A stretch of DNA of 64,000 nucleotides from an uncultured Bryobacteraceae bacterium (GTDB lineage: Bacteria; Acidobacteriota; Terriglobia; Bryobacterales; Bryobacteraceae), in NCBI GenBank assembly GCA_937924525.1, contig CALDSU010000003.1, forward strand, positions 1 through 64,000, given 5' to 3'. Below the pieces are notes generated by a model. The model was not told the origin of the DNA and searched no databases. It saw only the letters and a list, made by a program, of their open reading frames with translations. The position numbers and the translations under genes are program-made. Below are positions 17,478-25,855 of this stretch, piece by piece. Position 1 is the stretch's first letter. The number at the start of each line of letters is the position of its first letter.

Positions 17478-18738
17478 GATCGAGGCTTTGCAATTGGACC
17501 GGCTCCGCGCGATGATTCCCCCGCTGCTGGCCGGCAACGCGTTTTTCGCGCGCCGGCTGCGCCAGGCCGGCATTGGCGAGGAGTTGGCCAGCGTGGGCGA
17601 ATTCCGCCAGCGGTTGCCGCTGGTCGACAAACGCGAGCTGGCCGACGACCAGCGTCGCCATCCGCCGTATGGGTCGAATCTCACCTACCCCCGGGAGCGC
17701 TACACGCGGTTCAGCCAGACCAGTTCCACCACCGGCACGCCGCTCTACTGGCTCGACACGCCGGAAAGCTGGGAGTGGATGCTGGGTAATTGGCGGCAAG
17801 TGTTCGCGAGCGCGGGCGTGACCGCGGCCGATCGGATCTTCTTTGCCTTTTCCTTCGGTCCGTTCCTGGGTTTCTGGACCGCCTTTGAAGCCGCGCTCCG
17901 GCTGGGCTGCTTGTGTATCCCGGGCGGAGGGATGAACAGCGCGGTCCGGCTGCGCGGCATCCTCGACCAGGAAGCTACAGTGCTGTGCTGCACGCCGACC
18001 TACGCCCTGCGGCTGGCCGAAGTCGCCGCGGAGGAGGGCATCGACCTCCGCGCCGCCCGCGTGGCCCGAATCATCGTGGCCGGCGAGCCCGGCGGCAGTG
18101 TGGCGGGAACCCGCGCCGCCATCGAGCGGCGCTGGAACGGCGCACGGGTATTCGACCACCACGGCATGACGGAAACCGGGCCGGTCTCCTACCCTTGTCC
18201 CCGGTTGCCGGATGTGCTGCACGTGATCGAATCTTCGTTCATTCCCGAGGTGATCGACCCGGCCACAGGACAACCCGCACCGCCTGGCATGCCCGGCGAA
18301 CTCGTGCTGACGAATCTGGGCCGGATCGGTTCGCCGCTGCTCCGCTACCGCACCGGAGATTGGGTTCAGCCGGCGGCCAAAGCGCCCTGCGCCTGCGGTT
18401 CCCACGAGATGGCGCTGCAAGGCGGCATCCTGGGACGTACCGACGACATGATCGTGGTGCGCGGCGTCAACATCTACTCCAGCGCGCTCGACGATATCGT
18501 ACATGCCAGCCACGAGGTGGCCGAGTACCGGGTAGAGGTGCACGCGGAGCAGACCCTGCCCGAGCTGCGGGTGCAGGTGGAACCGCTGCCATCCGTCGCA
18601 GAGCCGGCGCGGCTGGCGGATCATCTGCGCGCGGCGTTTCGCGCCGCCTTCTCCCTGCGCGTCATCGTGGAAGTCGTCGCCCCCGGCACGCTCCCCCGCT
18701 TCGAGATGAAAGCGCGGCGTTGGTCGCGGATCCCCTGA
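17464..18738 (+). CDS. PaaK-like acyl/aryl-CoA ligase (adenylate-forming)
   Basis: 424 residues from the GTG at 17464. Adenylation motifs are visible: QTSSTTGTPLYW near 85-96 for the phosphate loop, HHGMTETGP for the second core motif, RYRTGDW and GRTDDMIVVRGVNIYSSALDDI for the hinge. A C-terminal Lys lies in FEMKARR. Phenylacetate-CoA ligase relatives activate aryl or acyl carboxylates to CoA thioesters; the substrate is unknown. The upstream open frame to 17365 lies in the thioesterase gene and is rejected. The gene overlaps the thioesterase by 14 nt and is bracketed by the 134-bp inverted repeat. Confidence 0.85.
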   Translation: MNRAEIEALQLDRLRAMIPPLLAGNAFFARRLRQAGIGEELASVGEFRQRLPLVDKRELADDQRRHPPYGSNLTYPRERYTRFSQTSSTTGTPLYWLDTPESWEWMLGNWRQVFASAGVTAADRIFFAFSFGPFLGFWTAFEAALRLGCLCIPGGGMNSAVRLRGILDQEATVLCCTPTYALRLAEVAAEEGIDLRAARVARIIVAGEPGGSVAGTRAAIERRWNGARVFDHHGMTETGPVSYPCPRLPDVLHVIESSFIPEVIDPATGQPAPPGMPGELVLTNLGRIGSPLLRYRTGDWVQPAAKAPCACGSHEMALQGGILGRTDDMIVVRGVNIYSSALDDIVHASHEVAEYRVEVHAEQTLPELRVQVEPLPSVAEPARLADHLRAAFRAAFSLRVIVEVVAPGTLPRFEMKARRWSRIP

Positions 18739-18773
18739 GGCCGGGCATGGGAGGTGGCGGCGGCATCCGGCGC

Positions 18774-18851
18774 GCTCCTTGCCGGTCGCGGCTCCGCGCG
18801 GGGTTCCATCGTTCTGAACCACTTCCGCGCCACGAGCGGAAGCGTCTGAAC
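18774..18851. repeat. Dispersed intergenic repeat, copy 1
   Basis: GCTCCTTGCCGGTCGCGG (18774-18791) continues into CTC and is followed about 40 bp later by CACGAGCGGAAGCGTCTGAA. The same two modules, in either order, occur at 35193-35270 and 43796-43870. Confidence 0.7.
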
Positions 18852-18930
18852 CCGGTTTTCGCGGGAGCCTCCCGTAGATCTTCAGAGAGGGCACGGAGCA
18901 GTACGCCAGGCTCCGCCTCCGGCGCCGCCC

Positions 18931-19064
18931 GGATCGATCCGGGCGGCGATTTCCGGAGGGATAGGCACGCCGTGCGGCGCGCCGGTGGCCTTATCCCTGC
19001 GCACACACGCCACGGCGAGGCTGCCCCGTGCGACTTCTACGGGCGGCCCGTCGTGGAGCTTGCG
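18931..19064 (-). repeat. Right arm of inverted duplication (orphan thioesterase fragment)
   Basis: Reverse complement of 17307-17440 with two substitutions. Read on the minus strand it encodes the RKLHDGPPVEVARGS-like C-terminal part of the thioesterase in an open frame, but has no start, catalytic motif or upstream half. It is a fragment, not a gene. Confidence 0.93.
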
Positions 19065-19167
19065 CTGCTCCGGATGGGCGGGGCAAGATGATGGGCGTCG
19101 ATCATAACCGGGATCTCGAGTGGGTCGGCGCATCGGCCGGACTAGTCTTGGCATGATGGGGAGTACG

Positions 19168-20244
19168 ATGCATGCTACCTGGGATTACCTCGCCCGGAAT
19201 TGGGAACAACTGCTGACTCCTTTCATCGTTTTCGGCGTGGTGCTTGCGCTGGGCCTCGTGTTTCGCTCGGTGATTTTGCGGGCGCTAGCCCGCCACTCCC
19301 GCCAGACAGGAAGCCGCGTCAGCGCGCTCCTGCGCGGCACGGTGTCCAAGCCGTCGGTGATCTGGATCCTGCTGTTGGCGGTGCTGATCGCCAACGAGTT
19401 CCTTCCCATTCGCGCGGTGGCGCAAAAGCGGATCGACTACTATGTGCTGGCCCTCTGGACGCTGTCGGTGACGTTCGCCGCGGCGCAATTCGCCCGGCAA
19501 TTGGTGCGCCTGTGGGGCCCCGACCTGGCGGGTGAAATCCCGGTCACCAGCCTGACAGAGAACGTCGCGCGCATTGTCATCTTCAGCGTGGGCGGCCTTG
19601 TCCTGCTCAACCAGTTGGGCCTGTCGATCACCCCCATCCTCACGGCCTTGGGCGTCGGCGGTCTGGCGGTCGCCCTGGCCTTGCAGCCCACGCTTTCCAA
19701 TCTGTTCTCGGGCATCTGGATGAGCGTCTCAGGCCAGATCCGGCCCGGCGACTACGTCCGCCTTTCTTCCAACGAAGAAGGCTTCGTGCAGGATATCACC
19801 TGGCGCAGCACCACTATCCGCGCTCTGGCCAATAATCTGATCATCATTCCCAACGCCAAACTGGCCGACGTCATCATCACCAATTTCTTTCTGCCGGAGA
19901 AGCGCATGTCGCTGCTGATCCCGATCGGGGTCAGCTACAGCACCGACCCGGACCACCTTGAGCGGGTCCTGCTGGAAGTGACCCGGGGCGCCTTTGGCGA
20001 GATTCCCGGGCTGCTCTCCGAACCGGAGCCCTTCGTGCGCTTTATCCCGGGTTTCGGCGATTTCTCCCTGAACTTCACCTTGATCGTGCAAGTGGCCGAG
20101 TTCACCGACCAATTCCTGGTGCAGTCGGAGTTGCGGCGGCGGATCCTGAAGCGGTTCCGGGAGGAAAATATCGAGATCCCGTTCCCGGTGCGCACCATTC
20201 GCATGGAGCCCCCCGCGCTTCCGGGCGGAAGCGAGATCCGATGA
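19168..20244 (+). CDS. MscS-family mechanosensitive ion channel, first paralogue
   Basis: 358 residues, predicted inner membrane. Transmembrane helices lie near 12-30, 60-78, 92-110 and 130-150. The pore-lining helix region is LTALGVGGLAVALALQPTLSNLFSGI, and the beta domain begins IRPGDYVRLSSNEEGFVQDITWRS. These are the MscS signatures. The channel opens on membrane tension to release solutes on hypo-osmotic shock. The ATG at 19168 with GGGGAG 5 nt upstream is preferred over the GTG at 19120 and the ATGs at 19153 and 19156. Its TGA overlaps the ATG of the second paralogue. Confidence 0.93.
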   Translation: MHATWDYLARNWEQLLTPFIVFGVVLALGLVFRSVILRALARHSRQTGSRVSALLRGTVSKPSVIWILLLAVLIANEFLPIRAVAQKRIDYYVLALWTLSVTFAAAQFARQLVRLWGPDLAGEIPVTSLTENVARIVIFSVGGLVLLNQLGLSITPILTALGVGGLAVALALQPTLSNLFSGIWMSVSGQIRPGDYVRLSSNEEGFVQDITWRSTTIRALANNLIIIPNAKLADVIITNFFLPEKRMSLLIPIGVSYSTDPDHLERVLLEVTRGAFGEIPGLLSEPEPFVRFIPGFGDFSLNFTLIVQVAEFTDQFLVQSELRRRILKRFREENIEIPFPVRTIRMEPPALPGGSEIR

Positions 20245-21347
20245 GGTCTGTCGGATTGGCCACGCCGGACGCTGCTCTGGCCCGCCCGTGGGAAAGCCTG
20301 CTCGCCGCGGGGGTGGTGTTCGGAGTGGCGCTGGCCGGGGGCTTGGCGCTGCGCTGGTGGATTCTGCGGACCCTCGGGCGGCGGGACGGTCCGGAGGACC
20401 ACCGCATCAGCCGCCTCCTGCGGGCTTCCATCGACAAGCCGTCGATCGTGTGGGCCTTGCTGCTCGCGGCGCGCCTGGCCAGCGAATCTCTGCCGCTCCG
20501 GGAGAGCGCGCAGCAGCGGATCGGCCGCAATCTGCTGCTGCTTTGGATCATCTCCGCCACGCTGGCGGCGGCCGCGTTCGCGCGGCGGTGGGTTCGGATG
20601 TGGGGCATGGCCTCGCCCGGCCGGATCCCGGTGACCAACCTCACCGAGAATGTCGTCCGGTTGGCCGTGCTCGGTATCGGCTTGTTGGTGCTGCTGAAAC
20701 AGTTGGGGATCCCGGTCGCGCCGATGCTCACCGCGCTGGGCGTGGGCGGACTGGCCGTCGCCCTGGCGGTTCGCCCGACGCTGTCCAACCTGTTCTCCGG
20801 GATCTCGGTGAGCGTGGCAGGACATGTCCGCCCCGGCGATTACATCCGCCTTTCTTCCGGCGAGGAGGGCTTCGTGCAGGACATCACCTGGCGGAGCACT
20901 ACGGTCCGCGTGCTGGCCAACAACCTCGTGATCATCCCCAATGCCACGTTCGCCGATGAGATCGTGACTAACTTCGATCTCCCGGACCGGCGCATACCCG
21001 TGCGGATTCCCGTAGGCGTTGCTTACGGTGAGGATCCGGAAAAGGTCCAGGAAGTATTGTTGGACGTCGCCCGCGGGGCAGTCGGCGCCATCCCCGGCCT
21101 GCTGGAAGAACCGCCACCGGCGGTCCGCTTCAACCCCGGCTTCGGCGAGTCCTCGCTGGACTTCACGCTGGTAGTGCACGCCGGGCAGTTCACCGACCAG
21201 TTCCTGGCGCAGTCGGAATTGCGGCGCAGGATTCTGAGACGGTTCGGCGAAGAAGGCATCCAGATTCCTTTTCCGGTACGGACTTTACAAACCGAGCCTG
21301 CGTCTCCCGACCTTCCCGGCGGACCGTCGCGGCGGACAGCGCTCTGA
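20241..21347 (+). CDS. MscS-family mechanosensitive ion channel, second paralogue
   Basis: 368 residues, inner membrane. It shares long blocks with the gene just upstream, including LTALGVGGLAVALA, RPTLSNLFSGI and EEGFVQDITWRSTT, so the pair arose by tandem duplication. The same membrane helices and beta domain are seen. The pore segment differs slightly (VRPTLS instead of LQPTLS), which puts an Arg near the pore end and could alter conductance. The start overlaps the first paralogue's stop (ATGA), implying coupled expression and possibly mixed heptamers. Confidence 0.93.
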   Translation: MRSVGLATPDAALARPWESLLAAGVVFGVALAGGLALRWWILRTLGRRDGPEDHRISRLLRASIDKPSIVWALLLAARLASESLPLRESAQQRIGRNLLLLWIISATLAAAAFARRWVRMWGMASPGRIPVTNLTENVVRLAVLGIGLLVLLKQLGIPVAPMLTALGVGGLAVALAVRPTLSNLFSGISVSVAGHVRPGDYIRLSSGEEGFVQDITWRSTTVRVLANNLVIIPNATFADEIVTNFDLPDRRIPVRIPVGVAYGEDPEKVQEVLLDVARGAVGAIPGLLEEPPPAVRFNPGFGESSLDFTLVVHAGQFTDQFLAQSELRRRILRRFGEEGIQIPFPVRTLQTEPASPDLPGGPSRRTAL

Positions 21348-21412
21348 ACCGGAAATCTTGCCCGGCGCGAAAACAAGCCTTCCCCCAAAAACGCTGTCGC
21401 CGGCTTCCTCAG

Positions 21413-21418
21413 TATACT
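21413..21418 (+). promoter_or_regulatory. Possible -10 box (TATACT) at leaderless spacing
   Basis: TATACT is followed by 7 nt (GATCGGC) and the ATG at 21426. No Shine-Dalgarno sequence fits between them. Confidence 0.55.
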
Positions 21419-21425
21419 GATCGGC

Positions 21426-22295
21426 ATGAGCTGGCATCCGTGTTCGGTCTTGTTGGTGGGAAGCGTCCTGTGGGGACAGGTCCCGCAGGACATGAAGCCG
21501 AATTCTCCCCCGGTTCTTCCGGAGAATGTCACGGTAGAGGCGAACGTCCGCTATGGGACTCACGCGGAGAATGTACTCGATATTCTTCAACCGAAGGGAG
21601 CGGCGGCGGGCAAACGGCCTGGCGTGTTGCTGATTCATGGCGGCGGCTGGACGGGCGGCACGAAAGAGCAGCGCGTCGAATACGCCGCGATGAAGTATCT
21701 GGAGAAAGGTTTCGTGGTGGCGAACGTGGAGTACCGGCTGGCCAAGACGGCGCCGGCGCCCGCCGCGGTCGAGGACGTGCTGCAAGCCGCCCGCTGGTTT
21801 CGGCAGCACGCCCGCCGTTACGGGGTCGACCCGAACCGGATTGTGGTGACCGGCGACTCGGCGGGCGGTCACCTGGCGCTGATGGTGGGCCTCACGCCGA
21901 AATCGGCCAAGCTGGGTCCGCCCGCCAAGGTGGCGGCGGTCGTCAATTTTTACGGCATCACCGATGTGGAAGATCAATTGTCCGGTCCGCACCAGCGTCC
22001 GTACGCGGTCCAGTGGGTTCCCGAGCAGGAAGGGCGCAGCGCGCTGGCGCGTCGGGTTTCTCCCATCACCTATGTGCGCAAAGGCGTTCCGCCGGTGCTG
22101 ACGATTCACGGCGACCAGGACCAGACCGTGCCTTACGAACACGCCACAAATCTGACGAGGGCGCTTGAGCGCGCCGGCGCCGACGCCAGCCTGCATACTT
22201 TGACCGGCCACGGGCACTCCGTCCCGAAAGCCGTGCTCGACGCCGAATACGAAGAAATCTTCGTCTTTTTGCGGCGGAAAGGCATCCTGAAATAA
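21426..22295 (+). CDS. Exported alpha/beta-hydrolase, BD-FAE/esterase-lipase type
   Basis: 289 residues. A short hydrophobic leader (CSVLLVGSVLWGQ) suggests export to the periplasm. The oxyanion-hole motif HGGGW, the nucleophile elbow GDSAGGH, the acid in HGDQDQTVP and the His in GHGHSVP give a complete Ser-Asp-His triad of the hormone-sensitive-lipase-like group. Relatives cleave carbohydrate acetyl or feruloyl esters, which fits a polysaccharide-degrading lifestyle; the substrate is inferred. A TATACT box lies 7 nt before the ATG. Confidence 0.87.
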   Translation: MSWHPCSVLLVGSVLWGQVPQDMKPNSPPVLPENVTVEANVRYGTHAENVLDILQPKGAAAGKRPGVLLIHGGGWTGGTKEQRVEYAAMKYLEKGFVVANVEYRLAKTAPAPAAVEDVLQAARWFRQHARRYGVDPNRIVVTGDSAGGHLALMVGLTPKSAKLGPPAKVAAVVNFYGITDVEDQLSGPHQRPYAVQWVPEQEGRSALARRVSPITYVRKGVPPVLTIHGDQDQTVPYEHATNLTRALERAGADASLHTLTGHGHSVPKAVLDAEYEEIFVFLRRKGILK

Positions 22296-22303
22296 ATACT
22301 GCT

Positions 22304-22585
22304 ATGACCGTCTACGACGAGCGCCGCGAAGAACTGGAAAAGCATGCATTCATGATGGGGAAAGCCCGGGGGCACCTGGCGGTGACTCTGGACGTGTTGA
22401 CCGATGCGCTGGTGCTGGTGGGCCAGCATGGGGTGTACTGCCAGAGCGCCCGGCAGCCGGGCAAGCCGGCCATGGACATCCAGATCATTCTGAAGTCGCT
22501 GAATGACGCCAAGGAACTCATCAGCGGCGTCATGGCGGAATTGAAACGAACGAAGGAAAACGCCGCCCTCAATACGCAGGCGTGA
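22304..22585 (+). CDS. Small hypothetical protein
   Basis: 93 residues, soluble, mostly predicted helical (EELEKHAFMMGKARGHLAV and NDAKELISGVMAELKRTKE). No family recognised. It begins 8 nt after the esterase stop on the same strand, so it may be cotranscribed with it. Codon use resembles its neighbours and there is no competing gene on either strand, which supports it being real. Its last 17 nt overlap the convergent small gene at 22569. Confidence 0.55.
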   Translation: MTVYDERREELEKHAFMMGKARGHLAVTLDVLTDALVLVGQHGVYCQSARQPGKPAMDIQIILKSLNDAKELISGVMAELKRTKENAALNTQA

Positions 22586-22811
22586 GGCGCACGAACTCGA
22601 AACGCGTGGGATCCAACCCCCGCGCGCGAAGCTGGGCGATGCATTCCGCCGCCGAGGGGCCGACCGCCTCGATGCGGCGCAGCGGCAAGGTTTGCGGCGT
22701 GTAAATTTCCAGCGCGGCGTAGCGTCCCGCGGCCGCCTTCCGTTCGTCAATCGAGAGCGAATCCAAAGGCCTTCCGATCAAGTGGGAGAGCTCCTTTTCT
22801 TTCGCAGGCAT
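22569..22811 (-). CDS. Small hypothetical protein
   Basis: 80 residues, soluble and rich in charged residues (MPAKEKELSHLIGRPLDSLS, then ERKAAAGRYAALEIYTPQTLPL and AECIAQLRARGLDPTRFEFVRL). The pattern of a short beta strand followed by an amphipathic helix looks like a real folded domain. No named family can be given from sequence alone. GAAATGCCT begins the frame without a strong ribosome binding site. It is convergent with the preceding small gene and unlinked to the next minus-strand gene by 44 nt. Confidence 0.55.
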   Translation of the reverse strand: MPAKEKELSHLIGRPLDSLSIDERKAAAGRYAALEIYTPQTLPLRRIEAVGPSAAECIAQLRARGLDPTRFEFVRLTPAY

Positions 22812-22855
22812 TTCCTGCTGAAGTGTAGCATTGCGCCCCGGCCTGGACAGTCCTG

Positions 22856-24643
22856 CTATCGCGAGCGGCCCTGGGTGGGGCGCTCGGTCACCGTCAGCGT
22901 GCGGAAATCCAGCACCCGTTCCTCCCCTCCGTGGCTGATCTTCAGCATGCGGGAATCCACCGGGGCGTTGAGGAACGGGCCGCCGAACAGCGGCCAGGCC
23001 GCGAAATCGCGCCGGCGTCCGTCGACGGCTGGCTCGGCGTCGTAGGCGAACTCCAGATGCCGGCCGCGGAGGGAACGGAACGCCACCGCCGGAACCGGAT
23101 CCGTGCGCAGGCGCAGCGGCAGGGCGAGAATCGCCTGTTGGAACGCGCGCAACGACGGGTACTCGCTCGCCGGCGCCGCCTGCACCACAAATCCGTTCTT
23201 CAAATAAGGACTGAACAGCCGGCGGCCGCCGCCCTCGATCGGCTTCCAGAAATAGGGCTGGAGCGGCCGGCAGGCGATCCAGGCGTCCCCGCCGCGCGCA
23301 AAAATCCAGCCCGACGGGTGTTCCTCCACCAGCGCCAGGTCCTTCGAGAAGAAGCCGTTGACATGCGGAAACCGCGTGCCCGGCGGAATGTCGTAAAGCG
23401 CAATCACCGTGTCCTCGTCCTGAAAGATCCGCTCGTGCGGAGACCCGCCCAGGAGTTTGTCCGGCGAATCATACGTCCGCTTGGAGCGCACCACCTCCTC
23501 GGTGACCGAATCGGGTCCCATCGTGAAGTAGGTTTGCAATTCAAACACCGAGGAGTACGGGTGAACGGTGAAAAAGGTATTGTGCACCCCGCGGGGGTCG
23601 GGGACGGACCACGTGATGTCCCAGGAGTGCTGCTGGACGGGTTGCAACACGCCGCCTTGATCGGAGCTGACCGCATACTCGCGGCGCAGGTAGGTGGTCT
23701 TGTACACGGGCCCGTGCAGCTCGTCGTGGTAGCGCCAGCGGTTACGGGTGCGCTTGCGCTCCCGGTGCGTGAAGGGCCGGTCGCGGTCCGCCGCGATGCG
23801 TTGCAGGATCGGCGGCGGCTCGTAGGCGCTCGCCAAAGAATAAAAGAGCGCGTAGCCGGCATGCGGTTCCAAGGGGTAGCCAAGGCCGAACAGGAGCCAG
23901 CCGAAGTCGCTGGACACGCCGCCCCATTTCTCAACCACCTGGCGGTCGTCCGTGCGCGCGTGGGAGCCCACGTAGATTCCCTCCAGGTTCTCCGCGGCGT
24001 AATCGGCGATCAGGTAATCCAGCATGAGCGAGGCGCGCTTTTTCATTTGCGGGTCCTCGGCCCAGGCCGCCAGGTACGACATCGGCAGCAAGAAGACGCC
24101 AAGGTAGTGGGTGCAATCGTACTCGCCCTGGCCGCGCGTGGTCGTCAGGTCCACCCACGAGCGGATCCAGGCATCCGCCTCGCGGAAGTTCTCCGCGGAG
24201 GACTTTCCGCTGAACCAGGTTTCTCCCGGCTCGTTGGGCCACTTCTGCGCCATCAGGTAGAGGGAGGCGTAGTAAAGCAGCCAGTGGTTTTCGGTGTCGC
24301 CGCGGAACGGCATGTAGGTGCGCCACGCGCGCCGGAGAGCATGCCGCGCTTCGGGAGACAGTTGGCCCTGGTCGAGGTAGGCGATCGCGGTCACCGGAAA
24401 CATCCAGAACATATCCCCGGTAGGTCCCTGGTCGAGAAGTTCGATCAGGCGGCGCGAACACCAGGCCGGATCGGCGCGCCGCTTGAGTTTGGCGGCGATG
24501 GTGGCGTAGCCGGCATCGGCGCCTTTGGGATACGCATAAGCGTCGATCACCTGCCGGACGCGTTCGGCAAAGGGGGGCGGGGACGCCGGCGCCAAGGCGA
24601 CGCCCAGGATGGCAAGCACACCGCAAGCGGCGAGCCTCTTCAT
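22856..24643 (-). CDS. Secreted protein of unknown function, possibly an alpha/alpha-toroid enzyme
   Basis: 595 residues with a signal peptide (MKRLAACGVLAILGVALAPA). The first half is helical with aromatic pairs (WCSRRLIELLD, LLYYASLYLMAQKW, YDCTHYLGVFLLPMSYLAAW), reminiscent of the alpha/alpha-toroid of heparinase- or alginate-lyase-like enzymes. The second half is beta-rich with repeated Trp and Tyr. A polysaccharide lyase or hydrolase role is inferred only from fold character and neighbours. Its start overlaps the stop of the upstream Asp-box gene (ATGA), so the two are coupled. Confidence 0.65.
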   Translation of the reverse strand: MKRLAACGVLAILGVALAPASPPPFAERVRQVIDAYAYPKGADAGYATIAAKLKRRADPAWCSRRLIELLDQGPTGDMFWMFPVTAIAYLDQGQLSPEARHALRRAWRTYMPFRGDTENHWLLYYASLYLMAQKWPNEPGETWFSGKSSAENFREADAWIRSWVDLTTTRGQGEYDCTHYLGVFLLPMSYLAAWAEDPQMKKRASLMLDYLIADYAAENLEGIYVGSHARTDDRQVVEKWGGVSSDFGWLLFGLGYPLEPHAGYALFYSLASAYEPPPILQRIAADRDRPFTHRERKRTRNRWRYHDELHGPVYKTTYLRREYAVSSDQGGVLQPVQQHSWDITWSVPDPRGVHNTFFTVHPYSSVFELQTYFTMGPDSVTEEVVRSKRTYDSPDKLLGGSPHERIFQDEDTVIALYDIPPGTRFPHVNGFFSKDLALVEEHPSGWIFARGGDAWIACRPLQPYFWKPIEGGGRRLFSPYLKNGFVVQAAPASEYPSLRAFQQAILALPLRLRTDPVPAVAFRSLRGRHLEFAYDAEPAVDGRRRDFAAWPLFGGPFLNAPVDSRMLKISHGGEERVLDFRTLTVTERPTQGRSR

Positions 24644-25638
24644 CGGCCGCCTCCCGCAGGGATAAACGTCAAGCGGTAGATGACGGTCCCCTCCAAGCCC
24701 TCTTTCCGCCAGGACAGTCCGGCATCGTCGGAGACGAACAGCGCTTCCTCATGCACTCCCGCATACAGCCTGCCGGGCCGCGCGGGATCGAACGCCAGGC
24801 TCCAGACATCGGGACGCGGCAGGCCGGCGTTGCGAGCCGTCCACGTCTTGCCGCCGTCGGCGGAAACGGCCACCCCCACGCTCCACCCGCCGACGGCGAT
24901 CCGCTCCGGCGCGGTGGGATCGAACGCGACGTCGTACAGATTCCGGCCGGCGCCGATCGCGCCCAGGTTCTCCCAACTGGCGCCGCCGTCGGTGGACCGG
25001 AACAGTCCGCCCAACTGCGTCGCCGCCAGCCACAGTTTCGGGTCGTGCGGCGACTGCTGGATGCGCATGACCTGAAATCCCGCCGCGCCTGCGGGCGTCC
25101 AGCTTGCGCCACCGTCCGCGCTGAAGAAGAGTCCGGTTTCCGTGCCCACCACCAGGTGACCGGCGCGCGTGCGATCGAGGGCGACGCTCATGGTGAACTT
25201 GCGCGGGATGCCGCGGGAGGCGTCCTGCCAGCTTGCGCCTCCATCGCGCGAGACGCGGATCCCCGCCGGGTGGGCAATATACAACGTCCCCGGCGTCAGC
25301 CGGTCCACGGCGACGTCGCGCAACTCGGTCACCTCTTCGCCGGTGAGGATGCGCCAGTCGCGGCCACGGTTGGCGGCGCGAATGCAACCGTTGCCCGCCG
25401 CCAGGTAAAGCGTATCGGGTTGGCGCGGGTCGTAATCCAGCGCGGTGACCAGGGGGTGGTTAAACCCGGTGTGCCGCCAGATGCCGGCCGCGTCGCGCAC
25501 CGACAATCCGCTGGCGGGCAAACGCGCTCCCACCACGTAAGCGCGGGAATTCACCATGCAGGCGGTCAGCAGAAACTGCGCCGGCAGCGGGGCCGAAGCC
25601 GCCAGCGCTACCCAGAGAACCCGAATCCAATCGGCCAT
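24640..25638 (-). CDS. Secreted Asp-box (BNR/YCF48-like) beta-propeller protein
   Basis: 332 residues. A signal peptide is suggested by RVLWVALAASAPLPAQ. At least four Asp-box repeats of the form S-x-D-G-G-x-x-W are visible: SRDGGASWQ, SADGGASWT, STDGGASWE and SADGGKTWT. A degenerate fifth is SDDAGLSWR. These mark a propeller like sortilin, YCF48 or sialidase-like proteins. Catalytic Arg residues of true sialidases are not evident. It is coupled by a 4-nt overlap to the downstream toroid-like protein, so the two may act on the same extracellular substrate. Confidence 0.8.
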   Translation of the reverse strand: MADWIRVLWVALAASAPLPAQFLLTACMVNSRAYVVGARLPASGLSVRDAAGIWRHTGFNHPLVTALDYDPRQPDTLYLAAGNGCIRAANRGRDWRILTGEEVTELRDVAVDRLTPGTLYIAHPAGIRVSRDGGASWQDASRGIPRKFTMSVALDRTRAGHLVVGTETGLFFSADGGASWTPAGAAGFQVMRIQQSPHDPKLWLAATQLGGLFRSTDGGASWENLGAIGAGRNLYDVAFDPTAPERIAVGGWSVGVAVSADGGKTWTARNAGLPRPDVWSLAFDPARPGRLYAGVHEEALFVSDDAGLSWRKEGLEGTVIYRLTFIPAGGGR

Positions 25639-25855
25639 ACCCCTTCAGTGAAGCGCAGTGCGGGGGCGGCGGACAAGTGGGGGAGGGTGCGCCGGGGTGC
25701 GCCACGCCCGCGAGCTTTTTTATTGCCCAGAAACTGACGCCGGGGTGCAGCGTCGCCGGCCGGCGGCGTATGGGAGGGGAGGCGCGAGGTGGTTCCCCCG
25801 GCCGCAGCGCTCTGGTAAGCTGCGGTCGAAACCCGAGTTCCCCAGGAGCTGACGC

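Larger units (their letters stand above)
18739..19167. other. Intergenic region with repeat copy and inverted duplication
   Basis: About 430 bp without an intact gene. It holds a member of the dispersed hairpin repeat (18774-18851), then the inverted copy of the thioesterase 3' end (18931-19064). It then contains the leader of the MscS gene, where GGGGAG at 19157-19162 is a ribosome binding site. Confidence 0.7.

Noticed and set aside
18882-19154. Minus-strand reading frame resembling a thioesterase
   Set aside because: It is the inverted duplicate of the thioesterase 3' end, without the active-site Asp motif or a start.
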